Part shown: one piece after another, positions 48,439 through 59,240 of the stretch
Position numbering within the stretch: position 1 is the stretch's first letter
How the letters are laid out: each line of letters starts with the position of its first letter
From: Sophora flavescens
Lineage: Eukaryota > Streptophyta > Magnoliopsida > Fabales > Fabaceae
Length of the DNA stretch: 64,000 nucleotides
Reading direction: 5' to 3'
Assembly (NCBI GenBank): GCA_030762895.1
Contig: CM061063.1
Location: 215,180,103 to 215,244,102, forward strand
The notes under the pieces: model-generated
The model's input: the letters and a program-made list of their open reading frames with translations, nothing else
The model's database searches: none
What the model was told of the DNA's origin: nothing
Position numbers and translations under genes: made by a program

Positions 48439-49200
48439 TTAACCGGGATCTGCTGGACATAGAATTGCAAGAGCACTTTTCTTCCATGAAACTCCTGTAA
48501 AGAGCTGATTTTTCTTAAAAGGCCAACAACTGTGCTTCTGCTTTGCCTTTTTCGCTCCGGGTCTCTTGCTCTTTTTCTTACTCCTTCCTGGTGGAGGTTC
48601 TGTTTTCACAAGATGAGCAGGACCAGCTTCCTCACCAACTGATGCATCATTTGTTTTGCATAGCTTTAGATTTGCTTTCAAGTTGGGCTTTTCCTTCTTC
48701 TCTGGAATAAAGGGGTGGTGTTGATGCGCAATGACTTCCTTATCTATCGTGTCCACCACTTCCATGCGGAAACACTCCTCTTCCTTGCTCGTGCGATGCA
48801 TAGCTTCCAATACATTGAAAGTTACTTCCTCTTTTTGCACTCGAATTTCAATCGGCCTTTTTCCACATCTATCAAAGCCCGACCAGTTGCGGAAAAGGTC
48901 TCCCAAAGTATGAGTGGAACTTCAAACATCCTCCTCCATATCTAAAACCACAAAGTCTGCTTGGGAAGATTAATTTATCCACCTTCACCAACAAATCCTC
49001 CACAACACCATAGGGATATGTAATGGAGCGGCGCGCGATTGAAGAGAAATTCCTGTTGGTTTTACCTCACCAATTCCCAGCTTTTTGAAAATGGACAACG
49101 GCATAAGGTTGACACTTGCGCCTAGATCGCACAATGCTCTCCTAATGTTCACATGACCAATAGTGCATGGGATAGTGAAGCTACCCGGGTCCTTCATCTT
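48439..49200 (-). pseudogene. Athila-like element 2 protease fused to a conserved Lys-rich tail
   Basis: The frame 48985-49197 has the protease active site LCDLGASVNLMP and IGEVKPTGISLQ. After a frameshift near 48970, the frame 48439-48906 carries VTFNVLEAM and VVDTID, which correspond to the end of protease in element 1. Instead of RT it continues for about 100 residues: LKLCKTNDASVGEE, PPPGRSKKKSKRPGAKKAKQK, then WPFKKNQLF and WKKSALAILCPADPG, and a stop. The tail is strongly similar to the plus-strand tail at 62400-62625. No known domain is recognised; its basic residues suggest nucleic-acid binding, which is inference. Confidence 0.8.
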
Positions 49201-49565
49201 TACTGGTAGCTTCCTCTCGAATTATAGCATTGCACTCTTCAAGTAAGCATCCTGTCTCTCCTCCTTCCACCTTCTTTTGTTTGTAAGGATCTCTTTCATG
49301 AATTTTGCGTAGGAAGGCATCTCTTTGTGAGAGCTTCAAGCAAACGGGATGTTGATTTGTAGCTTTTTGAATACATCCAGGAACTTAGAAAACTGCTGGT
49401 CTTTTGTCTCCTTCTTCAACCGTTGGGGTAGTGGAATTCGAAATATGAGGGCAGCTCTTTGGGATTATCGACCTCTTCCAGAATCTGTCTTCTGGTCTTC
49501 TTCTTTGCAAATTCTTCATCAACCAGTTTCTCCTCTCGTGGTTCTTCACTTCTACATCAATAGGA

Positions 49566-51250
49566 TTAGAGGTAGTATCTTGGGGATTTCTCGGGTTCTT
49601 CATTGTTTACCTCTTCAAATTGTACCTTATCATCTCTAGCTCCTCTTGTCTCTTCTTCTCCTTCTCTTTCTTGTGGATTTAACACTCTCCCACTTCTTTT
49701 GATAATTGCCATGCAACCTTCCTTCGGATTCTTCTCTCGTATCTCCCGGGAATTGTCCTTGAGGTCTTTCTCGCCATTTGCTTTGCCAACTGTCCTATCT
49801 CGGTGCTCAAGAGTTTTGATGGAGGCATTTTGATTCTTCATAGTCTCTTGAGTGGCTTGCATGAACTGGCCGAGAATGCTCTCCAATTTGCTTGAACTCT
49901 CTTGAGGAGGCTTTGCTTGAGTATTTGAACTTTGCCCTTGTCTCCAACTAAAGTTGGGATGATTGCGCCACCCCCGGATTGTAGGTGTTGGAGTAGGGAT
50001 CATTTCTAGGCCCTTGGTTGCCCATATAGTTTACCTCTTCTTGTCCCGAGCTTCCAACCACATTGATCTCACAGTTTCCATTTGCATGGTTGCCTCCACA
50101 GAAATCACACACCGAGGCACCTTGAACTTGAACAGCTTGTACTTGAGAGTTCGCAGTTGAACCGACCTCAGCTTGTTTGGTAAGAATAGCCATTTGTGCT
50201 TTGAGGGCACCAATTTCATCCAGCTCTAGAACACCTCTATTGACCATTGACCGAGAACTAGGCATTTGATAGTCATTGTTAGCCATGTTCTCAATCAAGT
50301 CCTTTGCTTCTTAGGTGTCTTTTGACTCAATGTCCCTCCCCGCAGCCGCTTCAATCATACTTCTTGAATTCCTGTTGAGCCCATTAACAAAAGTTGCAAC
50401 TCTTTCTGCCGTGTCTCTAGTTCATGATTGGGACAAGCCGTGAGTAAGGACTTGAATCTCTCCCAGGCTTCATATAGTGACTCACCATCCCCTCGTGCAA
50501 AGGCATTGATCTCTCGACCTCGGCTTAATCATTCTTGACGGAGGGAAGAATCGAGATAAAAACTTGCCGACTAAGTCGTTCCGGTGATGATGCTTCCATG
50601 AGGATGAGATTGAAGCCATGCCTTAGCTCTATCCCTCAAAGAGAAAGGGAAAAGCCTTAACCGAATGGCCTCATCGGAAGCTCCGTTTAACTTGATGGTG
50701 TCACACAGCTCAATGAAGGTACCAATATGAGCATGAGGATCTTCACTCTCCAACCCTCCAAATTGGTTTTGCTGCACAAGGTGGAGAAGTGAGGCCTTGA
50801 TTTCGAAATTATTACAGGCCACTGCAGGTCTCACAATCGGAGTTCCACATCTATCAACTCTAGGGGAAGTGTAGTCCCCCATTGTTCTCCTTGGTGCATT
50901 CTCTTCTGCCATGGTGACAGCTGCTACTTCAACTTGTGGTTCTTGCACACTGGGTAACTCAACTTGCTGCTCTTGTCTACTAGAAGATGCTCTTTCTCTG
51001 TTCTGTCTTGCCTTGGTTTTCTTTCTATTCCTTCTGCAGAGTCTCTCGATCTCAGGTTCGAATTGGAGTTCACCGGGTCGATTGTACCTCGCATACACCG
51101 AACAAACGGAGTAGCACGGAACAAAACAAAAAAACAGCACTTGCAGAAATTCACAGCAGAGATACAGAAATTAAGAACGAAAAACACAGTAGGAAAACAG
51201 TAAAAAAATTAAAATGCCTAAATTAGGAGTCCCCTTTGGTACTCGTGATA
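49566..51250 (-). pseudogene. Athila-like element 2 gag
   Basis: Frames 51140-50571, 50298-49948 and 50003-49566 together cover gag. The first has the basic N-terminus and the gag domain (ASLLHLVQQNQFGGLESEDPH, LFPFSLRDRAKAWL). The second has the zinc knuckle CDFCGGNHANGNC, which is broken in element 1. The third is the Gln/Lys-rich C-terminus with SKLESILGQFMQATQETMKNQ. Frameshifts lie near 50570, 50310 and 49980, and a stop near 50310 interrupts the middle. It aligns nearly base for base with 21450-22960. Confidence 0.85.
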
Positions 51251-51260
51251 TTGGCACACC

Positions 51261-51280
51261 GATCCCCGGCAACGGCGCCA
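51261..51280 (-). promoter_or_regulatory. Primer-binding site of Athila-like element 2
   Basis: On the minus strand TGGCGCCGTTGCCGGGGATC, five to seven bases inside the LTR, the expected tRNA-Asp-type site of Athila elements and better preserved than in element 1. Confidence 0.85.
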
Positions 51281-51286
51281 AAAACT

Positions 51287-52685
51287 TGACACGGACTCGG
51301 CAAGTGTACCGGTTCGTTGCAAGTAATAAAAACGGTAAGACCGGATATCGTTCTCAGGGATCGTGGACAATTACCACTTCGCAAATTTGACTACTATCTA
51401 GGCGATCGAATTTTGGATTGAAGGTTGTTCTAACATCTAGCAAACAAACAAGAAGAAAATATTTTTTTGTTCTTTTTGGATTTTTCTCAAACAGTTAATG
51501 TGAAAACAGAGAGATGAATAACAATGAGATAGAATTGCTGGGGTTAAACTAAGCTAATCCTCCCTTGGTTGTTATGAAATGATAACTAACACAGTTCCTA
51601 GTTCTAATATGACAATCAAGTCTTTTCAGAGATACCCAAGCCTAATTCCTTAGGTGCATTGAGCCTAAAATCCCAAGTTAAACCCTAATTCCTTAGGTGG
51701 ATTAACTTGAGATTTTGCATTAAGTAAAGACTTATAAGATTGCAAGCACCTCAAGACCTATTCCTAGGTTCATGAATTACCCGGCATTTGATTCATGAGC
51801 AAGCTCTAACACCAACCTTCCAGTTATCTATTAAAGCAACTAATCATTCATAGGGTGATCAAGCCTAAGAAAGCATTAAGCATGGAATCAAACACTCATA
51901 AAGAACAAAGAAACTGCATTATAATCAAGTCATTTTACAGCCAAGCTCAGATAGTAATAGTCTAACCCCAACAAAAGGGGAGTTTAGCTACACATAATTG
52001 AAAGTAAAACAAAAGGAATAATTACAGAGATGAACAAAGGGGAGAGCTCCATGGAATGATGCACACAGCCACAGCAGCAGAGGATTTTTCTTTAGGGTTT
52101 TCTGAATTGCCTTCTTCTGTTCTGCTCAGTTCTTTTTATTACTCGTGGCCGGTCACGGCCGTGACAGTCATCACGGCCAGGCCGTGATGGTTTCTGACTT
52201 GTCACCGCTTCATTTACTGATTTATCACGGCCGTGATACTCATCACGGCTAGGCCGTGATACTTTGACTTTTCCAACTGATTCATCACGGCCGTGATAAC
52301 CATCACGGCTAGGCCGTGATCGTCTCTGACTTTTGGAGATCTGGCACAGCTGACACGTCACGGCCGTGATAGCCATCACGGCTAGGCCGTGATCGTCTCT
52401 GACTTTTGCTAGTTTTGGGTCACGGCCGTGATAGCCATCACGGCCAGGCCGTGACAGATTCTGACTTTTGGCCCCCTTCTTCTTCAGTTTTCAGGCCTTC
52501 TCTTCATCTCAGCTTCCTCATGGCTAAAACTTGGGCATTTAATCAAAAATCCCTGCAAAACAACACACAATACCACCTTATCCGTTCCAAGTGAAAAACT
52601 AAACAAAATCCAACTAAAATGGCCTAACTAAATGCAAATGCATGTAGAAATGTACATGGAAAATGAGGTGAAATCACACTCATCA
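51287..52685 (-). repeat. 5' LTR of Athila-like element 2
   Basis: 1399 bp, with the palindrome array at about 52145-52460. It retains CTG/CAG where the partner LTR reads CG. Confidence 0.92.
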
Positions 52686-52690
52686 TATAT

Positions 52691-52924
52691 ATAGTGTTGA
52701 TTACAAAAGATAAAGATGAGACTAAATTTGAAATACAAAATTTGATGTTTGGAAGTATAACAAAAATATCTACAAATCTTTTCTTGTTCTGATTGATCTT
52801 TGCTTGATATTCTCTTACTGATTGATCTTCCCTTCCTTGATCTTTTGTTGATATTGTTTGGTCCATTTGAATTTTAAAAATATACCAGAAAATCTACAAA
52901 AACTATTGTGATTCTAATTTATCA
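52691..52924 (-). repeat. Copia B 3' LTR, main part
   Basis: This continues the LTR begun at 45313-45380, split by Athila element 2. It matches 60185-60438. The boundary is set by the purine tract at 52925-52940. Confidence 0.8.
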
Positions 52925-53007
52925 GTACCCCCCTTTTTTTAAAGTGGGAGCGATTAGTGGAGAGCAAACGCCCAACTTGTTGACAAGTCTATGAAACTGA
53001 TCCGTCC

Positions 53008-53460
53008 CTAATGGCTTGGTAAAGATATCTGCAAGTTGTTGCATTGAAGGGATGTGTATGGGACGAATAAGACCTGATAATAATATTTCGCGAACGAAAT
53101 AGCAATCAATTTCAATGTGTTTTGTTCGTCGTGAAAAACTAGATTTTTTGAAATGTGAATTACGGCTTGATTGTCACAATAACAAATTGGTTTAGGAATA
53201 GGAGTTCCGAAATCATTGAATAGGTATTGTAACCATTGAAGTTCAAAGGTGAGTTTGGGAGAAGCACGATACTCAGCCTCTGCAGATGATAATGAGACAG
53301 TTGGTTGTTTCTTGGATTTCCAAGAAATAGGATTTGCACCTAACATTGTGAAATACCCTGTGGTTGATCGACAAGTAGTAGGACAACTCTGCCCGGTCAG
53401 GTCTCAGTATATCCTTGCAATGTTAAAGTACTTGTAGCAGAGAGGAAAATGCCATGATTA
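53008..53460 (-). pseudogene. Copia B RNase H
   Basis: Contains ISWKSKKQPTVSLSSAEAEYRA, ELQWLQYLF and CYCDNQAVIHI, the standard copia RNase H blocks. The C-terminus is degraded after LVFHDEQN. A stop and frameshift near 53395-53400 separate it from the RT connection region. Confidence 0.85.
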
Positions 53461-54109
53461 ATGGTTCCTTTTAAGTACCGTATAACTCGGAAAGCAGCAT
53501 CTAGATGAACTGATCTAGGTTGCTGCATGAATTGACTTAAGTAATTAACTGAATAAGTTATGCCTGGTCGAGAAACCTGAAGATAAAGAAGTCGTCCAAT
53601 AAGGCGACGATATTGAGTAGGATCATATAGAGGAGTGCCATCAGAAGGTAACAACTTGAGATGTTGTTCCATAGGAAATGTTGAAGCCTTAGCATCTGTA
53701 AGGCTTGCATCTTTGAGAATATCAATGACATATTTTCTTTGACATAAAAATATTCCTGAAGGTGATCGTGAAACTTCTATGCCTAAGAAATATTGTAAAT
53801 GTCCTAGATTTTTTTTATTGAAAATCGAGATTCAAGATTGTTTTTAAGTGTAGTAATGAATGCATCATCATTACCAGTGATAATTATATCATCTACATAT
53901 ACCAAAATATATGTATGAATAGAGCCTTTTTCATAAGTAAAGAGAGAATAATCTGCACGGGATTGTTTAAATCCTTCATCTAAAAGAGCATTTGAAAACT
54001 TAGAAAACCATTGGCAGGAGGCCTGTTTAAGACCATATAAGGATTTGTTTAGTTTACAAATCCGAGTATCACCCTTTTGTTTGAAACCAATGGGGAACTT
54101 GCATGTAAA
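53397..54109 (-). pseudogene. Copia B reverse transcriptase, C-terminal part
   Basis: The frame 54169-53804 (real homology begins left of the TRIM at 54109) has SLYGLKQASCQWF, the catalytic YVDDIIITG and LESRFSIKK. A frameshift at about 53805 and then 53672-53397 give YRRLIGRLLYLQVSRPGITYSVNYLSQFM. The catalytic YVDD is intact, unlike copia A. The N-terminal RT is on the far side of the Cassandra TRIM. Confidence 0.85.
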
Positions 54110-54854
54110 TGTGACACCCGAGGCTGACGAGGGCGGGGAGTGGTCGCCGGTGCAAGAAGTCACGAACAAGGAGTGGCTCCTGGCAGGCTTCTAGGTGGAG
54201 GGACACATGAATAAACCGATTACACACCAGAATGAAAGGGATCCTGAGGCTGTGTAGGTATGGGACTATACAAGTTGAGGATGACTTATATGAATTGATT
54301 GGTACTACCTATACTAACAAGATGCATCTTCTTTTCGGGAGCCCATCACTTAAGAATTCCACAGTTAAGCATGCTTGACTTGGAGCAATTATGGGATAGG
54401 TGACCTCCTGGGAAGTTTTCCCAAGAAGCGTGTGAGTGAGGACAAAGCACGCTGAAAAGACCCGTGTTGGTTTGTCGGGATAGTCGTCAATCCGTAAAGC
54501 AGCTTGGGATGTTACAAATGGTATCAGAGCGGCACCTCTCCCAGTATGGTGTGGTTCGGGGACGAACCAAGCGAAAGCTGGTGGGCATGTGACACCGGGG
54601 GCTGACGAGGGCGGGGAGTGGTCGCCGGTGCAAGAAGTCACGGACAAGGAGCGGCTCCTGGCAGGCTTCTAGGTGGAGGGACACATGACTGAACCGATTA
54701 CACACCAGAATGAGAGGGATCCTGAGGCTGTGTAGGTATGGGACTATACAAGTTGAGGATGGCTTATATGAATTGATTGGTACTACCTATACTAACAAGA
54801 TGCATCTTCTTTTCGGGAGTCCATCACTTAAGAATTCCTGGGATGGGTGACCTT
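54110..54854 (+). mobile_element. Cassandra-type TRIM retrotransposon with 5S-rRNA-like LTRs
   Basis: LTR 1 is 54110-54516 (TGTGACACC..GATGTTACA, 407 bp). The interior is only 71 bp (54517-54587) and holds a perfect tRNA-Met PBS, TGGTATCAGAGC, at 54519-54530. LTR 2 starts at 54588 with the same TGTGACACC and is truncated at about 54854, with an internal deletion in its 5S part. No coding capacity. A tiny interior, TG..CA LTRs, a Met PBS and 5S sequence in the LTR are the defining features of Cassandra elements. It lies in copia B RT; about 80 RT residues are missing at its right border, so the right LTR loss was probably a joint deletion. Confidence 0.9.
54320..54425 (+). ncRNA. 5S rRNA-derived segment in the Cassandra LTR
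   Basis: Resembles plant 5S rRNA from about position 30 to the C box: cccatca..aa.tcc.cagtta, agcatgcttg, and ggtgacctcctgggaagt. These include the intragenic pol III promoter elements (A box and C box). The middle diverges from true 5S, so it is an element-borne derivative and not a functional 5S gene. Confidence 0.85.
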
Positions 54855-55355
54855 TTACTTTATAAATCCACTTACAACCCATGGCTGTTTTGCCAGATGA
54901 AGAGTAGTAAGGGTCCAAGTATTGTTAGATTCGAGGGCCGAGATTTCTTTGGCCATAGCATCATGTCAATGAGAATGTTTCGTTGCCTTAGTGAATGTTC
55001 GTGGTTCTTTAGTTGTGATTACTGAAGATAAGAAAGCTCTATGAGATTGATTAAATTGTTCGAAAGAAAAATGATTCATTAGAGGATAAGGAGATGTGGA
55101 TGTGCAATCTTTAATTGCACAACAATAATCTTGAAGCCGTACGGAAGGCCTACGAGTACGTGTGGATTGCCTTAATGAAGGGGATGCTGGAATGGGTGGT
55201 CGAATTGGAACAACAGCATATTGAATTTCAGTAGAAGACTTCGAATTAGGAGTTGCTAATGTTGAATCTGTTGTTGAATGAGACATATCCGGATTTGGAG
55301 AACAAACGAAAGTTGGCGAAACATTCAAATTCGAATTTGGAGAGGATAAATTCAA
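54855..55355 (-). pseudogene. Copia B RT N-terminus and integrase-RT linker
   Basis: Minus-strand homology right of the TRIM: MAKEISALESNNTWTL (about 54900-54965) at the RT start. The Ser/Pro/Thr-rich linker 55355-54966 follows, with RPPIPASPSLRQSTRTRRPSVRLQDYCC. The RT region between this start and LPPGF is deleted at the TRIM. Confidence 0.8.
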
Positions 55356-55364
55356 ATTCGAATT

Positions 55365-56450
55365 TCAAGAGGATAATTGCAATTTCGGTTGCGAATCAGA
55401 TGGAGTAGAATTTGTTGGTTGCAAACCTGATTGAGAAATAGGTGGCGAAAATGAGGGACCAGGAGATAAAGCTAGTGTTATACCCTGGAGAGGAGGAAGA
55501 GAAAAGGCTTCTCTTGATGAGTTATAATCTTGATTAATGAGAAAATCATCAGTGGACAATAAGTTATCTTTGAAAGGAAAAATTTGTTCGTGAAATACAA
55601 CATCTCTAGATACAAAAATTTCTTTGGTATCTAGGTCAAGAATAATATAACATTTGTAATTAAAAGGATACCCCAGAAAAAAACCTTTAGTAGCTCGATT
55701 ATCAAATTTAGTTTTAATCTTTGTGTTTGTAGCATAACACAAACAACCAAAAACTCGTGAATTACGATAGTTTGGAGGTTGACCAAGTAAGATTTCATGT
55801 GGAGATTTATTATATAATACTGGAGAAGGCATTTTGTTTATAAGATAGGCGGCGGCTAGAACACACTCACCCCAATATGTAATAGGAAAATTTACCTGAA
55901 ACCTGAGAGATCTGGCAACATTAAGAAGATGTTTGTGTTTTCGTTCAACCACCCCATTTTGTTGTGGCGTGAAAACACAACTTCTCAGATGAAGAATTCC
56001 ATGATCATTAAACCAACTTTGAATGTCATTAGAAAGAATTTCTTTACCATTATCTGATTGGAAATGTTACATTTTTGGAAGAAAATGAACTTTGTTATGA
56101 GTAGAAATAGTTTTGATTTTCTGATTATAATGAGTGATAACAAAGTTAAAAAAATATTTAAGAAACTTGATTGTTTTAGATTTAACGTGCATTAAAAATA
56201 TCCATGTACAATGAGAGAAGTCATCAACAATGGTTAAGAAATAACGAGCTCCTGAAATAGAAGGATAGATAAAAGGTCCCCAAATATCAGCATGGATTAA
56301 TTGGAAGCAATAAGAAGTAGAAATTGAACTTTTATTGAAAGCAAGGCGAGTTTGTTTTGCCCGAGGGCATACATCACATTGGAAATAAAAATCAGATCTT
56401 ATATAATCATAAGATCGACATAAAAAACGAAAGCGTTCACTGTTAGGGTG
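55365..56450 (-). pseudogene. Copia B integrase
   Basis: From right to left: zinc-region remnant (CDVCPRAKQTRLAF, about 56340-56380), core start (IHADIWGPF), FQSDNGKEIL (second Asp, about 56040-56075) and TPQQNGVVERKHKHLL (catalytic Glu, about 55935-55970). The frame 55952-55365 has ITYWGECVLAAAYLINKMPSPVL, FGCLCYATN and KGFFLGYPFNYKCY. Stops interrupt the core near 56070 and 56450. All three catalytic acidic residues are still encoded. Confidence 0.85.
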
Positions 56451-57114
56451 ACCTAATTAACCTACAATGCCAAACATCCAATGGCAATTTATTAACTACC
56501 AATTTATTGGAAAAACATGAACTAAAACTCGAACTAGAGTCTAGTTGGAGTTGATATAAGTCATCCTTTAATTTAGCCTGACTAATCACTGTCTTCCTTG
56601 ACGGGTCCTAAAAATAACATAATGAACTCGTGAAATAGACAACACAAGGAAGAAATTTAGTTAAATGAGGGACAGAAATCAAGTTAAACTTGAAACTAGG
56701 AATATGATAGACACGAGTAAGCTTAAATGTAGGAGAGAAAGAAACTTCTCCCACAAGTTTAACTTGAACAAAATCGCCATATGGTAATTGAACATTGATA
56801 ACTTTTGATAATTGATGATATTAAGAGAAATATTTGATATCAGAACATACATGGTGGGTTGCACCACTATCAACAAACCAAATACGAAAAGATGAAATAT
56901 TAGAAGTACCTGCAAGATTTACTCTAGGAGTCATATCATGATCTTCAGTTGGAGGATGGAGAAGTGCCATTAGTTGATTATATTGGTCCCAAGTTAAGAT
57001 TGGGCCGGATGAAGGAGCAACATTTCCTTCCGTAGATGCAGTACGAGGAGGCAGCACCGGAGCAACAACCATGTGAGCCCTAGTTGGTGGTTGATTGGCA
57101 GCATGATGGCCTGG
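56451..57114 (-). pseudogene. Copia B protease and gag C-terminal segment
   Basis: The frame 57195-56821 has a Pro/Thr-rich gag tail (from about 57110) and the active-site block WFVDSGATHHVCSDI (about 56840-56890), the D-S-G-A protease signature. The rest to 56451 is fragmentary. Confidence 0.8.
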
Positions 57115-57497
57115 TGTAACATCCCTGGCTGCTTTATGGATTGACAACTGTCCCCACAAACCAACACAGGTCTTTTCAGCGTGCTTTGTCCTCACTCACA
57201 CAGTTACTGGAAAACTTCCCAAGAGGTCACCCATCCCAGAGTTGCTCCAAGTCAACCACGCTTACCTGTGGAGTTCTTAAGTGATGGGTTTCCGAAAAGA
57301 AGATGCATCTTGTTTTCGGTAGCCCATCACTTAAGAACTCCACAGTTAAGCGAGCTTGACTTGGAGCGATTCTGGGATGGGTGACCTCCTGGGAAGTTTT
57401 CCAGAGAAGCGTGTGAGTGAGGACAAAGTACGTTGAAAAGACCCGTGTTGGTTTGTGGGGACAGTCGTCAATCCATAGAGCAGCCAGGGATGTTACA
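57115..57497. mobile_element. Head-to-head foldback of the Cassandra 5S-bearing LTR
   Basis: A near-perfect inverted repeat of two about 190-bp arms, each being the 3' half of the Cassandra LTR including the 5S-like part. The outer ends are TGTAACATCCC and GGGATGTTACA; the centre is at atgcat near 57304. It is flanked by cctgg (57110-57114) and cctag (57498-57502) in copia B gag, a 5-bp duplication with one mismatch. No coding capacity. Confidence 0.85.
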
Positions 57498-57502
57498 CCT
57501 AG

Positions 57503-57597
57503 AGGATAACCATGTAGCACATAACACGTCTTACGAACATGACCGTATTTGTTACAGTGGTTGCACAAGACCTGGAATGCTTATTGGCGGTAGATGT
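57503..57597 (-). pseudogene. Copia B gag zinc knuckle
   Basis: CNHCNKYGHVRKTC followed by the HGYP motif typical of copia gag, cut by the foldback on one side and element X (duplication gatgt) on the other. Confidence 0.85.
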
Positions 57598-59240
57598 TGA
57601 AGTTGGCACAGGCAAACACAAGAAGGGGGGTTGAATTGTGTTTGTTAATTATTTTTGCAAAAACCCTTTTGAACAACTTTTTCACAAGTAGAAGATAAAA
57701 AGATAAAGCACACAAGAAATCCTTTTTAAAAGATTAACAAAAGTAATATCAAAACCCCACAGTTAGTATAAGCAAATAAACTGAAGAGTTTAGGGATAGA
57801 AAATTCACACAAGAGATTTTATCCTGATTCATTCTCTTCCAACCAAGAGCTACGTCCAGTCCCTTCGACTTAAAGGATTTTTACACTATTTCTCCAAATA
57901 GATTACACAAGAAGTATTCAACACCTCTTCAGGCTACAAGTATTCCTTTCTTACCATGCCTCTTCAGGCTCTAACTCTATCACAGAGATTTAAAAGTTGA
58001 TCTTCTTAACTCATTAAGTGTGAGAGTATGACAGTTTAAGATCAGTTGAATATTACAACAATATTCAAACTAAAAGATTGCAGACTTTTGCTTTTGAAAG
58101 AATGAGAGAATAAGAGTTTGTCTTCTCAAGAATTGTATTGGCAGAAGTTAGGCTAGCAAAAGTTGTTCTTCAGTATCCGAGGTCTTCTACTTATATAGTG
58201 ACCTTCTTCTGCTCTTGTAATTCTTCAACGGTTACTTTGAATAATCCCATTTAGAGGTAGCATTAAATGCATGATATCTGTTGTGGCTGATATCTTGATT
58301 TTGGCAAGTTGAAAAGTATCCTTGGTTATCAGAAAATTACAAAATGGAGGCTCACTGTTCTGAGCAATTGTACCTTAAAACCTTTTTTTCCTCCTTTGTG
58401 TATAAACCAGCTTTTGTTCAGGAATAAAGTTGTCATCATACAGATCGTTTTGCAATTCCAATTGTACTATTTGCTTTTTGTATTTCCTTGATAGTACTAT
58501 GAATTTTCTCAAGGGAAATAAGACATTAAATCGGATAAAGACAAATGGAAAGAACAAATGTTCATTTGAAATAAATATCAATCATTTGAAATAAATTCAT
58601 CGTGGACCAGATTGCATTAAATAATATTCAAGGTAGTAAAGATATAAAATATATATAGTCGTCTACTTAGTTTTAAGAACGCATCTATACAAGATTTTAA
58701 TTCTGCTCGTCCACTGATGTGGCAGAAGCGCTCGTCCACTAATGTGATAGAAGCGCTCGTCTACTAATGTGGTAGAGGCGCTCGTCCATTAAAGTCTTTG
58801 GACTTGCTAAGTCCTTAGAGAAGCTCCGTCCAATGATGTGGCACCATGGACTTCTACTAAATTTTAGTTTAGGCACTAGGATGTATACTTGAGTTACAAG
58901 GATAGCACTCGTCTGCTGACGTGGCAAGATGGACGAGCTTATTTTCAAGTTTTTGGACTTGTTGTTCTTTAACAAAATTATTTAGGTATTCATTTATAGC
59001 CTCGTCCACTAAGGAAAACCAATCTACCTATTGATTAAAATATAAACAATTTAAATAATCATTGGACGGGTAATTCTTTGCACGAGTCCAATCATTGTAT
59101 ACCTTATATTTTTTTTTAATATTCCTGCATAACTGAAAGCACTAGTTAGATCTCAACTAATACTTTGCCAAGCAAATTTAATCCTTTTGTTAGCATCAAA
59201 ACTTAGAGATTATTAAATCCAAAACCACTTTGGTTCCAAC
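57598..59240. mobile_element. Element X copy 2 (solo-LTR-like, 1643 bp)
   Basis: Begins TGAAGTTGG, ends GGTTCCAACA, with exact 5-bp duplications gatgt (57593-57597 and 59241-59245) in copia B gag. It carries a gaaggggggttgaattgtg block near its left end and gagctacgtccagtcc at 57846. No supported gene. Same family as 17944-34114, with a (gctcgtccactaatgtgg)n tandem patch at 58700-58800. Confidence 0.85.

Larger units (their letters stand above)
45381..52685 (-). mobile_element. Athila-like element 2, non-autonomous
   Basis: LTRs at 51287-52685 (5') and 45381-46781 (3'), with exact 5-bp duplications tatat (45376-45380 and 52686-52690) in the copia B LTR. The interior is 4.5 kb versus 7.3 kb in element 1. 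Gag and protease are present, but RT, RNase H and integrase are absent and replaced by a short Lys-rich tail. LTRs, PBS and the 3' non-coding region match element 1, so it could be mobilised by that family in trans. Confidence 0.92.

Noticed and set aside
54320..54425. Functional 5S rRNA gene
   Set aside because: It is only a partial, diverged 5S sequence embedded in a retrotransposon LTR, with no tandem 5S array.
54309..54705. Minus-strand frames over the Cassandra element
   Set aside because: TRIM elements are non-coding; these frames cross LTR and 5S-like sequence.
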